35,541 nt of DNA. Origin: Bacteroidales bacterium UBA5197. Its GTDB lineage: Bacteria; Bacteroidota; Bacteroidia; Bacteroidales; Lentimicrobiaceae. The DNA is taken from positions 1 to 35,541 of the forward strand of contig DHVX01000069.1 of NCBI GenBank assembly GCA_002412885.1, written 5' to 3'. Made by a program: the position numbers and the translations under genes. The notes beneath the pieces are model-generated. The model did not search any database. It worked only from the letters and a program-made list of their open reading frames with translations, and was not told the origin of the DNA. Shown here in pieces: positions 17,451-25,891 of the stretch. Within the stretch, counting starts at the first letter, position 1. Every line of letters starts with the position of its first letter.

Positions 17451-18410
17451 ATGAAAAAGATCTTTACCCTGACAGTCATTTCGTTATGCATTGCCGGCAT
17501 AACCCATGCACAGCAAGTACTTTCTTATAATTTTGAAAATACCTTACAGGAACTTTCCGGCAATGGTCCAACGCTAACGGTTTTGGGCGAAGAAGGTATT
17601 TTTGAAGTGGCAACCCTTAACGAAATCAGCCAGCAAACGAAAACTGTTTATCGTTTTGCCCGCAACAGCGGACTGCAATTCAACAATATAGCAGCCAACA
17701 ATTTTATCGGGACCAACTATACCATTGAGTTGTATTTTGTATTTGATGAACTCAGCAGCTGGAAAAGGGTTGTTGACTGGAAAAATCGCAAAACCGACTG
17801 GGGGGCTTATGTTTACAACGGACAGCTCAACTTCTACAATATCCTTTACAGTCAGGAAGCTCCGGTTGTTGAAGATGAGTTTACCTATTATGTCATCACC
17901 CGAACCGCAGCAACAGACCAAGTATTGATTTACACCGATGCCGAGGTAAAGATTGATTTCATTGACAACGGAGGTCATGCCCTGATAGACAGCGACGGTG
18001 TTCTGAATTTTTTCCACGATGATCTGATAGTAACCAACGAAGCCTCGTCAGGCTCTGTGGCTATGCTGAAGTTATACGATTATCCACTCACCGAAACTCA
18101 GATCAGTGATAACTGGTCGGGCCTGGGGAGTCAGGTTTTTGGTATCAGTAAAATCAAAGAGAAAGTACCTGTAATGGTATATCCCAATCCGGCATCCAAT
18201 GCAGTTTTTGCTGATCTTTCTTCATTTGAGCAAGGCAAAGATTTAACCATCAGACTTTACAATGCTGATGGCAGAATGGTATATGAAATGATTGAAAAGG
18301 GCGGAGTTAGCAGGGCTGAAATCGGCACTTCAATGCTTCCATCCGGGCTATATCTTTTAAAAGTGCAACAAAATCAGAAGTTTGCGACTTCCAAAATTTC
18401 GATCAGATAA
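17451..18410 (+). CDS. Secreted LamG-like protein with T9SS sorting domain
   Basis: 319 residues. Signal peptide 1-20 (ends THAQ). Residues ~22-225 resemble a LamG/concanavalin-type beta-sandwich: it starts VLSYNFEN, has an YTIELYFVFDELSSW strand pair and ends with MLKLYDYPLTETQISDNW, the typical closing strand of LamG_3-like domains. The last ~80 residues are a type A T9SS sorting domain (YPNPASNAV, LYNADGRMVYE, LPSGLYLLKV). Expected location is the cell surface or medium, with a carbohydrate- or protein-binding role inferred from the fold. No catalytic motif is seen. Its promoter overlaps a palindrome also found at rubrerythrin. It ends 12 bases from the convergent hybrid-kinase gene with no visible terminator between them. 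Confidence 0.85.
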   Translation: MKKIFTLTVISLCIAGITHAQQVLSYNFENTLQELSGNGPTLTVLGEEGIFEVATLNEISQQTKTVYRFARNSGLQFNNIAANNFIGTNYTIELYFVFDELSSWKRVVDWKNRKTDWGAYVYNGQLNFYNILYSQEAPVVEDEFTYYVITRTAATDQVLIYTDAEVKIDFIDNGGHALIDSDGVLNFFHDDLIVTNEASSGSVAMLKLYDYPLTETQISDNWSGLGSQVFGISKIKEKVPVMVYPNPASNAVFADLSSFEQGKDLTIRLYNADGRMVYEMIEKGGVSRAEIGTSMLPSGLYLLKVQQNQKFATSKISIR

Positions 18411-18422
18411 AACAATCTGAGA

Positions 18423-21400
18423 TTATTTTTCTTCCGGGGGCCATTGAATAACTCTTCTCAGCATTGCAAATAAATCCTTGCTGTGAAATGGTTTAGCGAG
18501 ATAGTCAACACAACCGGCTTTAAGACAGGCCTCACGATCGCTGGCCCCTCCATAAGCTGTAACTGCTGCAATATTTGCTGTTGGATTAATATCTCTGATA
18601 ATCTCTATGGCCTGATAACCATCCATTCCCGGCATGCGAATATCCATGAGAATAATATCTACATCTGGATTGTTCTTGACTGCAGCAATTGCTTCCTTTC
18701 CACTGATGGCTTCAATTAATCTGCAATTAAACTTACCCAGTAATCGCTTTACAAAAAGCATATTGATTTGCTCATCCTCAACAATGAGAATGACAGGTAC
18801 TTTTTCTCCGTTAGCCGAAATATCCGCTATCTCCGGTTCATTTGCCAGAGTTGTTGAATTATATTTCACTGGCAACCGGAGAAAGATACTGGTACCTTTT
18901 CCAGGTTTTGACTCTGCACTTATGGAACCTCCCAGCAGTGATGTGAGTCCATGCACAATTGACAATCCGAGTCCGGTGCTGTTGTTGGCCCTTGCTGAGA
19001 AAACATTTTCCTGCATAAATGGCTCAAAAATATGAGGAAGATAATCCTGAGAAATTCCTTGTCCGGTATCACGTATTACAATGTTGAGTAAACCATCCTC
19101 AATCCGATAATCAATTGTTATTTTTCCGGTATCGGTAAACTTTACGGCATTGTCAGCAATTTCCTCGACAATACGCTTCACCATCATTCTGTCAGCAATC
19201 ACCATTAATCCTTGTTTTAATGGTGATTTGATTACAAATTCAAGATTTTTCTTCTCTGCATTTTGCTTGTAAGTTCTGAAAATTTCCTGCATAAGGCTTC
19301 CCAGATTAAACAATGCATCGTTTCTCTGCATATTTCCTGTCATCAGCAACGACAATTCCATTGTATTATCAATGGTTTTGGTCATACGGGCAATACTGAG
19401 TTCAAGAAATCCTACAAATTCCTTATTTTCTTCGGGAGTATAGTCGCCTGATCCAAGCAGTTGGGCAAATCCGAAAATGCCATTTAATGGGGTACGAACT
19501 TCATGAGAGAGATTTTTCATGAAAGTAGTTTTCAGACTATTGCTGGCCTCTGCCTTTTCTTTTGCAGCCCTCAGGTCATTTTGGGTTTCAATCAATTCGG
19601 TAATATCAGTAATGGTGCCGATATACCCTATAACCTGACCATCTGCCATTTCGGGTATAGCCTGGCCCTGTACCCAAATAATTGAACCATCGGGTCTGAT
19701 AAACCTATACTCCGAAATAACCGGTATTTTATGCTTTATCGCATATTGCCACTCCTTGATACGTTCATCTCTGTCTTCAGGGTGTATGGCCGAGACATAC
19801 TTGTTTTGCAAAGCTTCAGAATAAGAAAGCCCGCAAAGTGCTGACCACTTTGGGTTTACAAAGGTAGTATCTCCTTTTTCATTGGTTCTGAAAATTCCTA
19901 CCGGAGCCATCCTTGCCAGTGTTTCAAAGAGTTGACGACTTGCTCTTAATTGCTCTTCTGTGTGTATTTTTTTTGTGATGTCTGCAAAAATAGCAACCAT
20001 TTTTCCAGGCAAAGTTTGAAATGCCTTGACTTCAAATATCGATTCACCATCCTGAGTGTTCAATACCAATTTATCGGTTATCCAGGTCTTGTTATCCCGG
20101 GCTGCATTAAGATATTTTTCAGGCACATCAGTCCCTTTCACGTTGGGAAATGCATGTTCTATTTCTTGTCCGGATATGAGGGAATGATCAATCTTTAGAA
20201 TTGCATCTGCGGCTGGATTGGCATGCGTGAAAATTAGTTGCTCCTGACCATCTATTTCAAAGAAAGCCATTCCGAACGGGGCATTTTCTGTCATCAGCCT
20301 GTAAAGTTTTTCACTGCTTTTCAGTGCTTGCGTCGCTTCGAGTCTGAGTGTAACGTCCTGTCCGCTTGTACGAATTCCTATCAGATTGCCCTTTTCATCT
20401 CTGATGTGCATCCAGGCAACTGAAAGCCAGAAGAATGTGCCATCCCTTCTGATACATCGAAAGAAGTGGTCCTGGCCTTCACTTTCCTTCAGTGCCGCCA
20501 TCAATACTTCTCTGGCTTTCTGTCTGTCAGGTCTAGCCACCAATTCTTCAATAAAATCAGACATTGCTATTATTTCATCTGGCGAATAGCCTGTAAATCT
20601 TTCAGCTGCGGGATTGGTCCATACAATACGCCCTTCTGAGCTGAACATAGATTCCCAGTTGGCAGTGTAATTTGCTATCGCCTTGAACCATACTTCACTG
20701 TCCCGGAGCGCAAATTCTGCTCGTTTTCTCTCAGATATGTCGTTGGATACCGAAAGAACAGCCAATTTCCCATCAGGCATAGAAACCGCAGATTCAACCA
20801 GAAGGGAATAGTAATAGGTTCCGTCTTTTCTTCTGCTGGTAACTTCGTGTTTCAGAATTTCGCCTGAAAGTATCTGATTAATGTGAGGTGCAATATGTTT
20901 GAAATTCTCTGGCAGAGCAAGTATGCTCACATGCTCTCCAATGAGCTCTGAGGGATTGTAACCAGTGGAGGCACACAAGGATTGATTAACATCAATGATG
21001 TTTCCCTTTTCGTCCAATAGAAGTATTCCTGAGGGAGAGGTTTCGAAAAGTTTATGATAAAGATCTTTGCCGGCTTTTATTCCTTTCGCTCTCGAAGGAG
21101 CTTTGACTTTAACTTGCTGATAATCTGCTTCTTTGGCAATCCAGATAATTATCGACTTATCTTTCCCTGCATTTGAAAGATGGACACGTAAATCAAACCA
21201 TCCATTCAGCGCGGCAGAATGTACTTTGCGAAACTCCTGGGGAGTATTGTCATCAACAAAATCAGAAAGACTAACAGATTCCCACAAAAATGGTTTTCCG
21301 GCAATTACAGAATCGGGATGAGCCCTTTTTTTAAGTGCAGGGTTAACATATAATATTTCGTTAGCAACATCTGTTATGCAAACCAACTCACTAAAACCCG

Positions 21401-21455
21401 AAAAAGTATCAAAAGATATTGAAACGAGTGAGAGATGCTGTCCTTTTATTTTCAT
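18423..21455 (-). CDS. Soluble multi-PAS hybrid histidine kinase
   Basis: 1010 residues from the ATG at 21455, 25 bases after the upstream kinase stop. The frame is open further upstream, but that stretch overlaps the 3' end of the upstream kinase and has no family features. One degenerate PAS (~12-115) and four clear PAS/PAC units (~130-245, 250-375, 380-500, 505-630) precede a HisKA domain with H651 (NLSHEVRTPLNG), an ATPase domain (EIADNAVKFTDTG, GLGLSIV) and a C-terminal receiver with phospho-acceptor D938 (LMDIRMPGMDGY) and K in YLAKPF. No signal peptide or membrane helix is seen, so it is cytosolic. Phosphotransfer from H651 to D938 is expected; an onward Hpt partner is not in the window. 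Signals could be redox, ligand or light; no cofactor-binding motif is clear. Confidence 0.92.
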   Translation of the reverse strand: MKIKGQHLSLVSISFDTFSGFSELVCITDVANEILYVNPALKKRAHPDSVIAGKPFLWESVSLSDFVDDNTPQEFRKVHSAALNGWFDLRVHLSNAGKDKSIIIWIAKEADYQQVKVKAPSRAKGIKAGKDLYHKLFETSPSGILLLDEKGNIIDVNQSLCASTGYNPSELIGEHVSILALPENFKHIAPHINQILSGEILKHEVTSRRKDGTYYYSLLVESAVSMPDGKLAVLSVSNDISERKRAEFALRDSEVWFKAIANYTANWESMFSSEGRIVWTNPAAERFTGYSPDEIIAMSDFIEELVARPDRQKAREVLMAALKESEGQDHFFRCIRRDGTFFWLSVAWMHIRDEKGNLIGIRTSGQDVTLRLEATQALKSSEKLYRLMTENAPFGMAFFEIDGQEQLIFTHANPAADAILKIDHSLISGQEIEHAFPNVKGTDVPEKYLNAARDNKTWITDKLVLNTQDGESIFEVKAFQTLPGKMVAIFADITKKIHTEEQLRASRQLFETLARMAPVGIFRTNEKGDTTFVNPKWSALCGLSYSEALQNKYVSAIHPEDRDERIKEWQYAIKHKIPVISEYRFIRPDGSIIWVQGQAIPEMADGQVIGYIGTITDITELIETQNDLRAAKEKAEASNSLKTTFMKNLSHEVRTPLNGIFGFAQLLGSGDYTPEENKEFVGFLELSIARMTKTIDNTMELSLLMTGNMQRNDALFNLGSLMQEIFRTYKQNAEKKNLEFVIKSPLKQGLMVIADRMMVKRIVEEIADNAVKFTDTGKITIDYRIEDGLLNIVIRDTGQGISQDYLPHIFEPFMQENVFSARANNSTGLGLSIVHGLTSLLGGSISAESKPGKGTSIFLRLPVKYNSTTLANEPEIADISANGEKVPVILIVEDEQINMLFVKRLLGKFNCRLIEAISGKEAIAAVKNNPDVDIILMDIRMPGMDGYQAIEIIRDINPTANIAAVTAYGGASDREACLKAGCVDYLAKPFHSKDLFAMLRRVIQWPPEEK

Positions 21456-21480
21456 ATTTTTAAAGGTAATGCTTTCCTGA

Positions 21481-23796
21481 TTATAACGACGGAACTGTAA
21501 AACTAAAAGTACTCCCGTTCCCGTCAATGCTGTCAGCGAAGATTTTACCTCCGTTTTTCTCAACAAATTCCTTGCACAGTAGCAGCCCAAGTCCGGTGCT
21601 TGGCTCTCCCGATGTGCCTCTTCTGTTATTTCGGGCAGAAACAGAAAATATATTGCTGAGCATTTGTGCGGGAATACCAACTCCACTGTCTTTAACATTT
21701 ACAGTAACCTGGTCTTCATTGGTTTGAATCGCGTCAACCAATATCACACCTCCGGTATGAGTAAATTTTACTGCATTAGAAAATAGGTTACGTACCGTAG
21801 TTTCAAGCATGTTTCTATCAGCTTTTACTCTTATATCCGGCGAAATGTCAACAAAAACAGTAATTGATTTGGCTTTGGCGCTATCCATAACGGGTTGAAG
21901 AACATATTCAATCAAATCTGATAGAATAATTTCTGACGGGTTAAAAGGCTTTTTATTCCGCTGAACCATTGACCATTCCAGCAGATTATCCAGAAGTTTA
22001 TAAAGATTTCCAACCGATTTTTTCAATTCACCAAGAATCTCCTTTATTTCTGATGGTTTCATTGAATCGAACTCTTCACCAATCATTTCAGTAAGCCCCA
22101 ATATTGCAGAAAACGGGCTTCTCAGATCATGTGCAATTATTGAGAAAAAGCGGTCTTTCTCCGCATTTACGTTTCTCAGCTCATCATTCTGCCTGTTTAT
22201 TTCCGCTTCAGCACGCTTGCGATCCGAAATATCATGATAAATGGATTGGTAAGATCCGTCAGGCATAATGCGGGTGCGCATTTCAACCGGAAGTATTTTG
22301 CCATCAGCGGTATGCAGATCGCGATGCGAAATTACTGTGTCCCCTTTCTTTAGTAAATCGAACCTAAAGGGACTTGCTTTCAGACTTTCTTCGGTAAACA
22401 GGCTCTCGCTTATATGTCTGCCAACAAGTCGTTCTCTTGAATAACCTGTCATAGTACAAAAAGTTTGGTTTGCTTCAATAATTACCCCTTTTTCTGAGCC
22501 AAGCAAAATACCTCCTGCCGATGAGTTGAAAAGCTCGCGGTAACGTTCTTCACTTTTATGAAGTTCAATCTGAATTTCCTTAAGTTTTGTTATATCACGC
22601 AGATGCTCGATTATGTATTTTATTTCTCCCTGCTCGTCAATAACCGGATAAGTTCTTACATCAAACCAAACACCCTTTTCAGGGAAAAACCGCTCAAGTG
22701 TTGCCGGCTTTTTAGTTTTGTAACTTTCTCTGGTTGCGCAGTCCTCGCATTCAACATCTCTATGAAGCAGGTGAAAGCATTTTTTGCCGACTACATCTTC
22801 ATGCGTCATGTCTAAAAACCGATATCCTGCCTCATTGTACCTTATTATCCTGTGCTCGCAATCCTGAATCCCGATCACATCAGGAATTATATTAATCAAT
22901 TGCTCCAAAAACTCCTTGTATGCCTTGTTGGCTTCAAGTGCCTCATGCAGGCCGCGTAATACTTGCTTTTCTTCTGTAATGTCTCTGCCGCAAATCACGG
23001 CACCATCTACACCATTATGTTCAGAAAACAAAGGTTTTACATCATAAGAAATCCAGCGATTCCTGTATTTGACTTCGTCTGAAAAGGGAATCTGACAGTT
23101 AAATACTTTTTCGATAAACTGATCAGCTATTTCTGCTGCAGTTTCAGGAAACAGTTTAAAAAAGTTCATGCCAAGCAAATCATCCCTATCCTTATCGAGA
23201 AAGGCAGCCATTGATAAATTCAAATCAAGAATTTCTCCGGAATTATTGATAAGAACAAAGCCATCCGTTGATGCATCCATTATGGCTCTGGCATATCCAC
23301 TAGTGGCCAGACGCTCTGATTCATTAAGTTTTTGGCTGGCAATATCCCTTACTGCAGCCAACACCTCGTCGTCTCCAACAGGAAAGAACCGGGCTTCAAA
23401 AAGACGGGCTCCTTTTTCCTGAATATTTAATGAGAATTGTATAATTTTCAAAGTGCCTGAATCCAGAGCCCCGGCAATTGACCGGTCAAAGAAAGCGGCC
23501 AGTTCTATGTCGAAAATCTTACGAGTACTTATTTCAGTCAGATCCTTATCCAGACTAAACATGACTTTTGCCTCTTTCAGGCAACTTAGGAAAACACCCT
23601 CCCGGTTTAATCTGAACATGATATCCTGTTCAGCAGTTAGATTTGTCACATCAGCAAAACGTTGGCTGGAAACTGTTTCCCCATTTATAACAGCAGGCTG
23701 AGGTGTTTTGTATTGCGCGTGAGTCTGATGTTCGTTGCCCGAAAATTCGTCAGGTGCTCGATTTATATTGCTGTTTCCAGTGTTTTTGGGACGCAT
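21481..23796 (-). CDS. Soluble multi-PAS histidine kinase with a cysteine-bearing PAS domain
   Basis: 771 residues, first gene of a two-kinase operon. Four PAS-like units (~50-165, 167-280, 290-405, 410-525) are followed by a HisKA domain with H556 (IIAHDLRSPFSAIL) and an ATPase domain (NLFSNAVKFTHTGG, DSGVGIP, GLGLLLC). The third PAS holds C313, C340 (GKKCFHLLH) and C350xxC353 (ECEDC), a cysteine pattern recurrent in PAS domains of anaerobe sensor kinases and possibly redox- or metal-responsive; this is inference. There is no signal peptide, membrane helix or receiver domain. It is 25 bases upstream of the hybrid kinase, suggesting a shared transcript and joint signalling. The output partner is unknown. 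It is divergent from the SulP transporter gene. Confidence 0.92.
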   Translation of the reverse strand: MRPKNTGNSNINRAPDEFSGNEHQTHAQYKTPQPAVINGETVSSQRFADVTNLTAEQDIMFRLNREGVFLSCLKEAKVMFSLDKDLTEISTRKIFDIELAAFFDRSIAGALDSGTLKIIQFSLNIQEKGARLFEARFFPVGDDEVLAAVRDIASQKLNESERLATSGYARAIMDASTDGFVLINNSGEILDLNLSMAAFLDKDRDDLLGMNFFKLFPETAAEIADQFIEKVFNCQIPFSDEVKYRNRWISYDVKPLFSEHNGVDGAVICGRDITEEKQVLRGLHEALEANKAYKEFLEQLINIIPDVIGIQDCEHRIIRYNEAGYRFLDMTHEDVVGKKCFHLLHRDVECEDCATRESYKTKKPATLERFFPEKGVWFDVRTYPVIDEQGEIKYIIEHLRDITKLKEIQIELHKSEERYRELFNSSAGGILLGSEKGVIIEANQTFCTMTGYSRERLVGRHISESLFTEESLKASPFRFDLLKKGDTVISHRDLHTADGKILPVEMRTRIMPDGSYQSIYHDISDRKRAEAEINRQNDELRNVNAEKDRFFSIIAHDLRSPFSAILGLTEMIGEEFDSMKPSEIKEILGELKKSVGNLYKLLDNLLEWSMVQRNKKPFNPSEIILSDLIEYVLQPVMDSAKAKSITVFVDISPDIRVKADRNMLETTVRNLFSNAVKFTHTGGVILVDAIQTNEDQVTVNVKDSGVGIPAQMLSNIFSVSARNNRRGTSGEPSTGLGLLLCKEFVEKNGGKIFADSIDGNGSTFSFTVPSL

Positions 23797-24022
23797 AGCA
23801 AATGAATTTTCGGATGATTAGGGGTTAAATTTAACAAATTCTTTAACATGAATGACGATTCTTAAAAAATAATGCAACCATTAATACTCAGAAAAACAAT
23901 TTCATTGTGCTTGTAATAATGAGCCGTGGAGCCAATGCTATGGATTACAGATCTTTTTTGAAATATTCGATTTTTTAATGAAATTAAATATGAGATAAAA
24001 CCTTATTAACGCCAGGGTTTTA

Positions 24023-24030
24023 TAATTTTG
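24023..24030 (+). promoter_or_regulatory. -7 box (TAATTTTG) of the SulP gene; decides its start
   Basis: Exact TAnnTTTG match. An in-frame TTG at 24028-24030 is part of this box, so it would lie upstream of the transcript; the ATG at 24055 is the better start. No good -33 element is seen. Confidence 0.5.
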
Positions 24031-24054
24031 CAGTTTATTAAAATTGATTCTATT

Positions 24055-25749
24055 ATGTTGAAAACAATTATTTCTTACGTTAAAGAAATATATCATCCCA
24101 AACTGATTACCACGCTCAAAACTTACAATCTCAAAACCTTTATCTCTGATCTGATAGCTGGTGTTATTGTAGGCGTGGTTGCACTTCCGTTGGCCATTGC
24201 GTTTGGAATTGCTTCGGGGGTGAGTCCTGAGCGGGGTCTGATTACCGCGATAATCGGTGGATTTCTCATTTCTGCGCTGGGAGGAAGTCGGGTACAGATT
24301 GGTGGTCCAACCGGTGCTTTTATAGTTATTATTTACGGAATTGTTGAAAAGCACGGAGTTGAAGGTTTGCTTATAGCCACCATACTGGCAGGTTTTATGC
24401 TTGTTGGAATGGGACTGCTCAAATTGGGAACCATAATTAAATTTATGCCTTATCCAATAGTAGTTGGGTTTACCTCTGGTATTGCTTTGGTCATTTTCTC
24501 ATCACAGATTAAAGATTTTTTTGGGCTTGAAGTTGCTGAAAGCATTCCTGCTGATTTTATAGAAAAATGGGCTTTCTATTTCGAACATTTTACAGATATC
24601 AATTTATATGCGCTGGCAATTGGAGTATTCACCGTCCTGATCTCATTTTTGTGGCCAAAAGTCAATAAAAAAATACCGGGAACACTCATTGCCCTGGTTG
24701 TAAGTACGCTTGCTGTCACATTTTTTTCATTACCGGTTGAAACCATTGGTTCACGCTTTGGAGAGATAAAAGCAACTATTCCAGCCCCTTATATTCCCGG
24801 AATAAGTTGGGAAACATTCAGACTGCTGCTTGCACCTGCCTTTACCATTGCGATACTTGGAGCGATTGAGTCGCTGTTATCGGCTATGGTTGCCGATGGC
24901 GCTACAGGCACCCGGCATCGATCGAATACCGAGCTGATTGGCCAGGGTATAGCCAACATAATTACCCCGATTTTTGGCGGAATTCCTGCTACAGGTGCCA
25001 TTGCCCGAACCATGACCAATATTCGTAATGGCGGAAAAACGCCGGTTGCCGGCCTTATTCATGCAGTTGTTCTGCTGCTTATCATGCTGTTTTTCGGGAA
25101 ACTGGCTAAACTGATTCCAATGAGCTGCCTGGCAGGTATTCTGGTGGTTGTTTCTTACAATATGAGCGAATGGCGCTCTTTCAAAGGACTATTCCGCAAC
25201 AGCAAAAGCGAAATTGCCGTCCTTTTGACAACTTTTTTGCTGACTGTAATCATCGACCTTACAGTAGCCATTCAGTTTGGATTGTTGCTGGCAGTGCTTC
25301 TTTTCCTTAAACGGGTTATAGATACCTCAGGTGTTGAGGTGCTGAATATGGCTGTTGAAGACGAAAATTCAAGCGAAGCAGAAGGTGGGTTGAAACTTGT
25401 ACTTCCTGAAAAAGTTGAAGTGTTTGAGGTTAACGGACCCTTCTTTTTCGGTGTCGCCAACAAATTTGAGGAAGCTGAAAAACAGGTTACTTCGAAACCA
25501 AAAATCAGGATTATCCGCCTTTACAGAGTTCCATTTATTGATTCCACCGGGTTAAGTAACCTTAAAAGTTTTATACAAAAAACACAGGCCAACGGCATAA
25601 AGGTAATATTATCAGGCCCTGTTAAATCGGTTCTTGATGCATTGGATAAAAACGGAATTACTGATCAGGTTGGCAAAGAAAATGTTTGTGCCGATATAAC
25701 CGTTGCTATTTTAAGGGCAGAAGAGTTACTACATACCTTAAAGCACTAG
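24055..25749 (+). CDS. SulP/SLC26-family anion transporter with STAS domain
   Basis: 564 residues from the ATG at 24055. Inner-membrane permease of the SulP family, whose members move sulfate, bicarbonate or other anions by symport or exchange. The membrane domain (~20-425) has the typical N-terminal run PLAIAFGIASGVSPERG, GGSRVQIGGPTGAF and IESLLSAMVADG, with 10 or more hydrophobic helices. Residues ~445-560 are a cytoplasmic STAS domain; the conserved phosphorylatable serine is in the FIDSTGL loop. A bidirectional hairpin terminates it. It is divergent from the two-kinase operon, which may or may not control it. Substrate cannot be assigned: sulfate and bicarbonate are both possible, and no sulfate assimilation or carbonic anhydrase genes adjoin. 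Confidence 0.92.
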   Translation: MLKTIISYVKEIYHPKLITTLKTYNLKTFISDLIAGVIVGVVALPLAIAFGIASGVSPERGLITAIIGGFLISALGGSRVQIGGPTGAFIVIIYGIVEKHGVEGLLIATILAGFMLVGMGLLKLGTIIKFMPYPIVVGFTSGIALVIFSSQIKDFFGLEVAESIPADFIEKWAFYFEHFTDINLYALAIGVFTVLISFLWPKVNKKIPGTLIALVVSTLAVTFFSLPVETIGSRFGEIKATIPAPYIPGISWETFRLLLAPAFTIAILGAIESLLSAMVADGATGTRHRSNTELIGQGIANIITPIFGGIPATGAIARTMTNIRNGGKTPVAGLIHAVVLLLIMLFFGKLAKLIPMSCLAGILVVVSYNMSEWRSFKGLFRNSKSEIAVLLTTFLLTVIIDLTVAIQFGLLLAVLLFLKRVIDTSGVEVLNMAVEDENSSEAEGGLKLVLPEKVEVFEVNGPFFFGVANKFEEAEKQVTSKPKIRIIRLYRVPFIDSTGLSNLKSFIQKTQANGIKVILSGPVKSVLDALDKNGITDQVGKENVCADITVAILRAEELLHTLKH

Positions 25750-25774
25750 TAATCATATAGCTATCTGAAATAAT

Positions 25775-25828
25775 AAGGCTGTCTTAAAATCCGGGAAAAA
25801 ATCTCCGTATTATAAAGACAGCCTTTTT
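25775..25828. terminator. Bidirectional terminator between SulP and M3 peptidase
   Basis: AAGGCTGTCTT (25775-25785) pairs perfectly with AAGACAGCCTT (25815-25825), followed by five T residues on the plus strand and AT-rich sequence on the minus strand. The 29-base loop is long. It separates two convergent genes. Confidence 0.72.
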
Positions 25829-25891
25829 GCTATCAAATCAATTCCCTGAATCCGCGATTTTGTGACTTGCGGATCTAAGGAATTTATAGAA

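Noticed and set aside
17574..18017. 147-codon open frame on the minus strand
   Set aside because: Antisense to the LamG-like T9SS gene with no recognisable features.
21456..21698. N-terminal extension of the hybrid kinase by 81 codons
   Set aside because: It overlaps the 3' end of the upstream kinase in another frame and has no PAS or signal features; the ATG at 21455 gives a normal operon gap.
24028..24054. TTG start of the SulP gene
   Set aside because: The codon is part of a TAATTTTG promoter box, so the ATG at 24055 is preferred.
23938..24354. 138-codon open frame on the minus strand
   Set aside because: Mostly antisense to the SulP gene and low in complexity; no family features.
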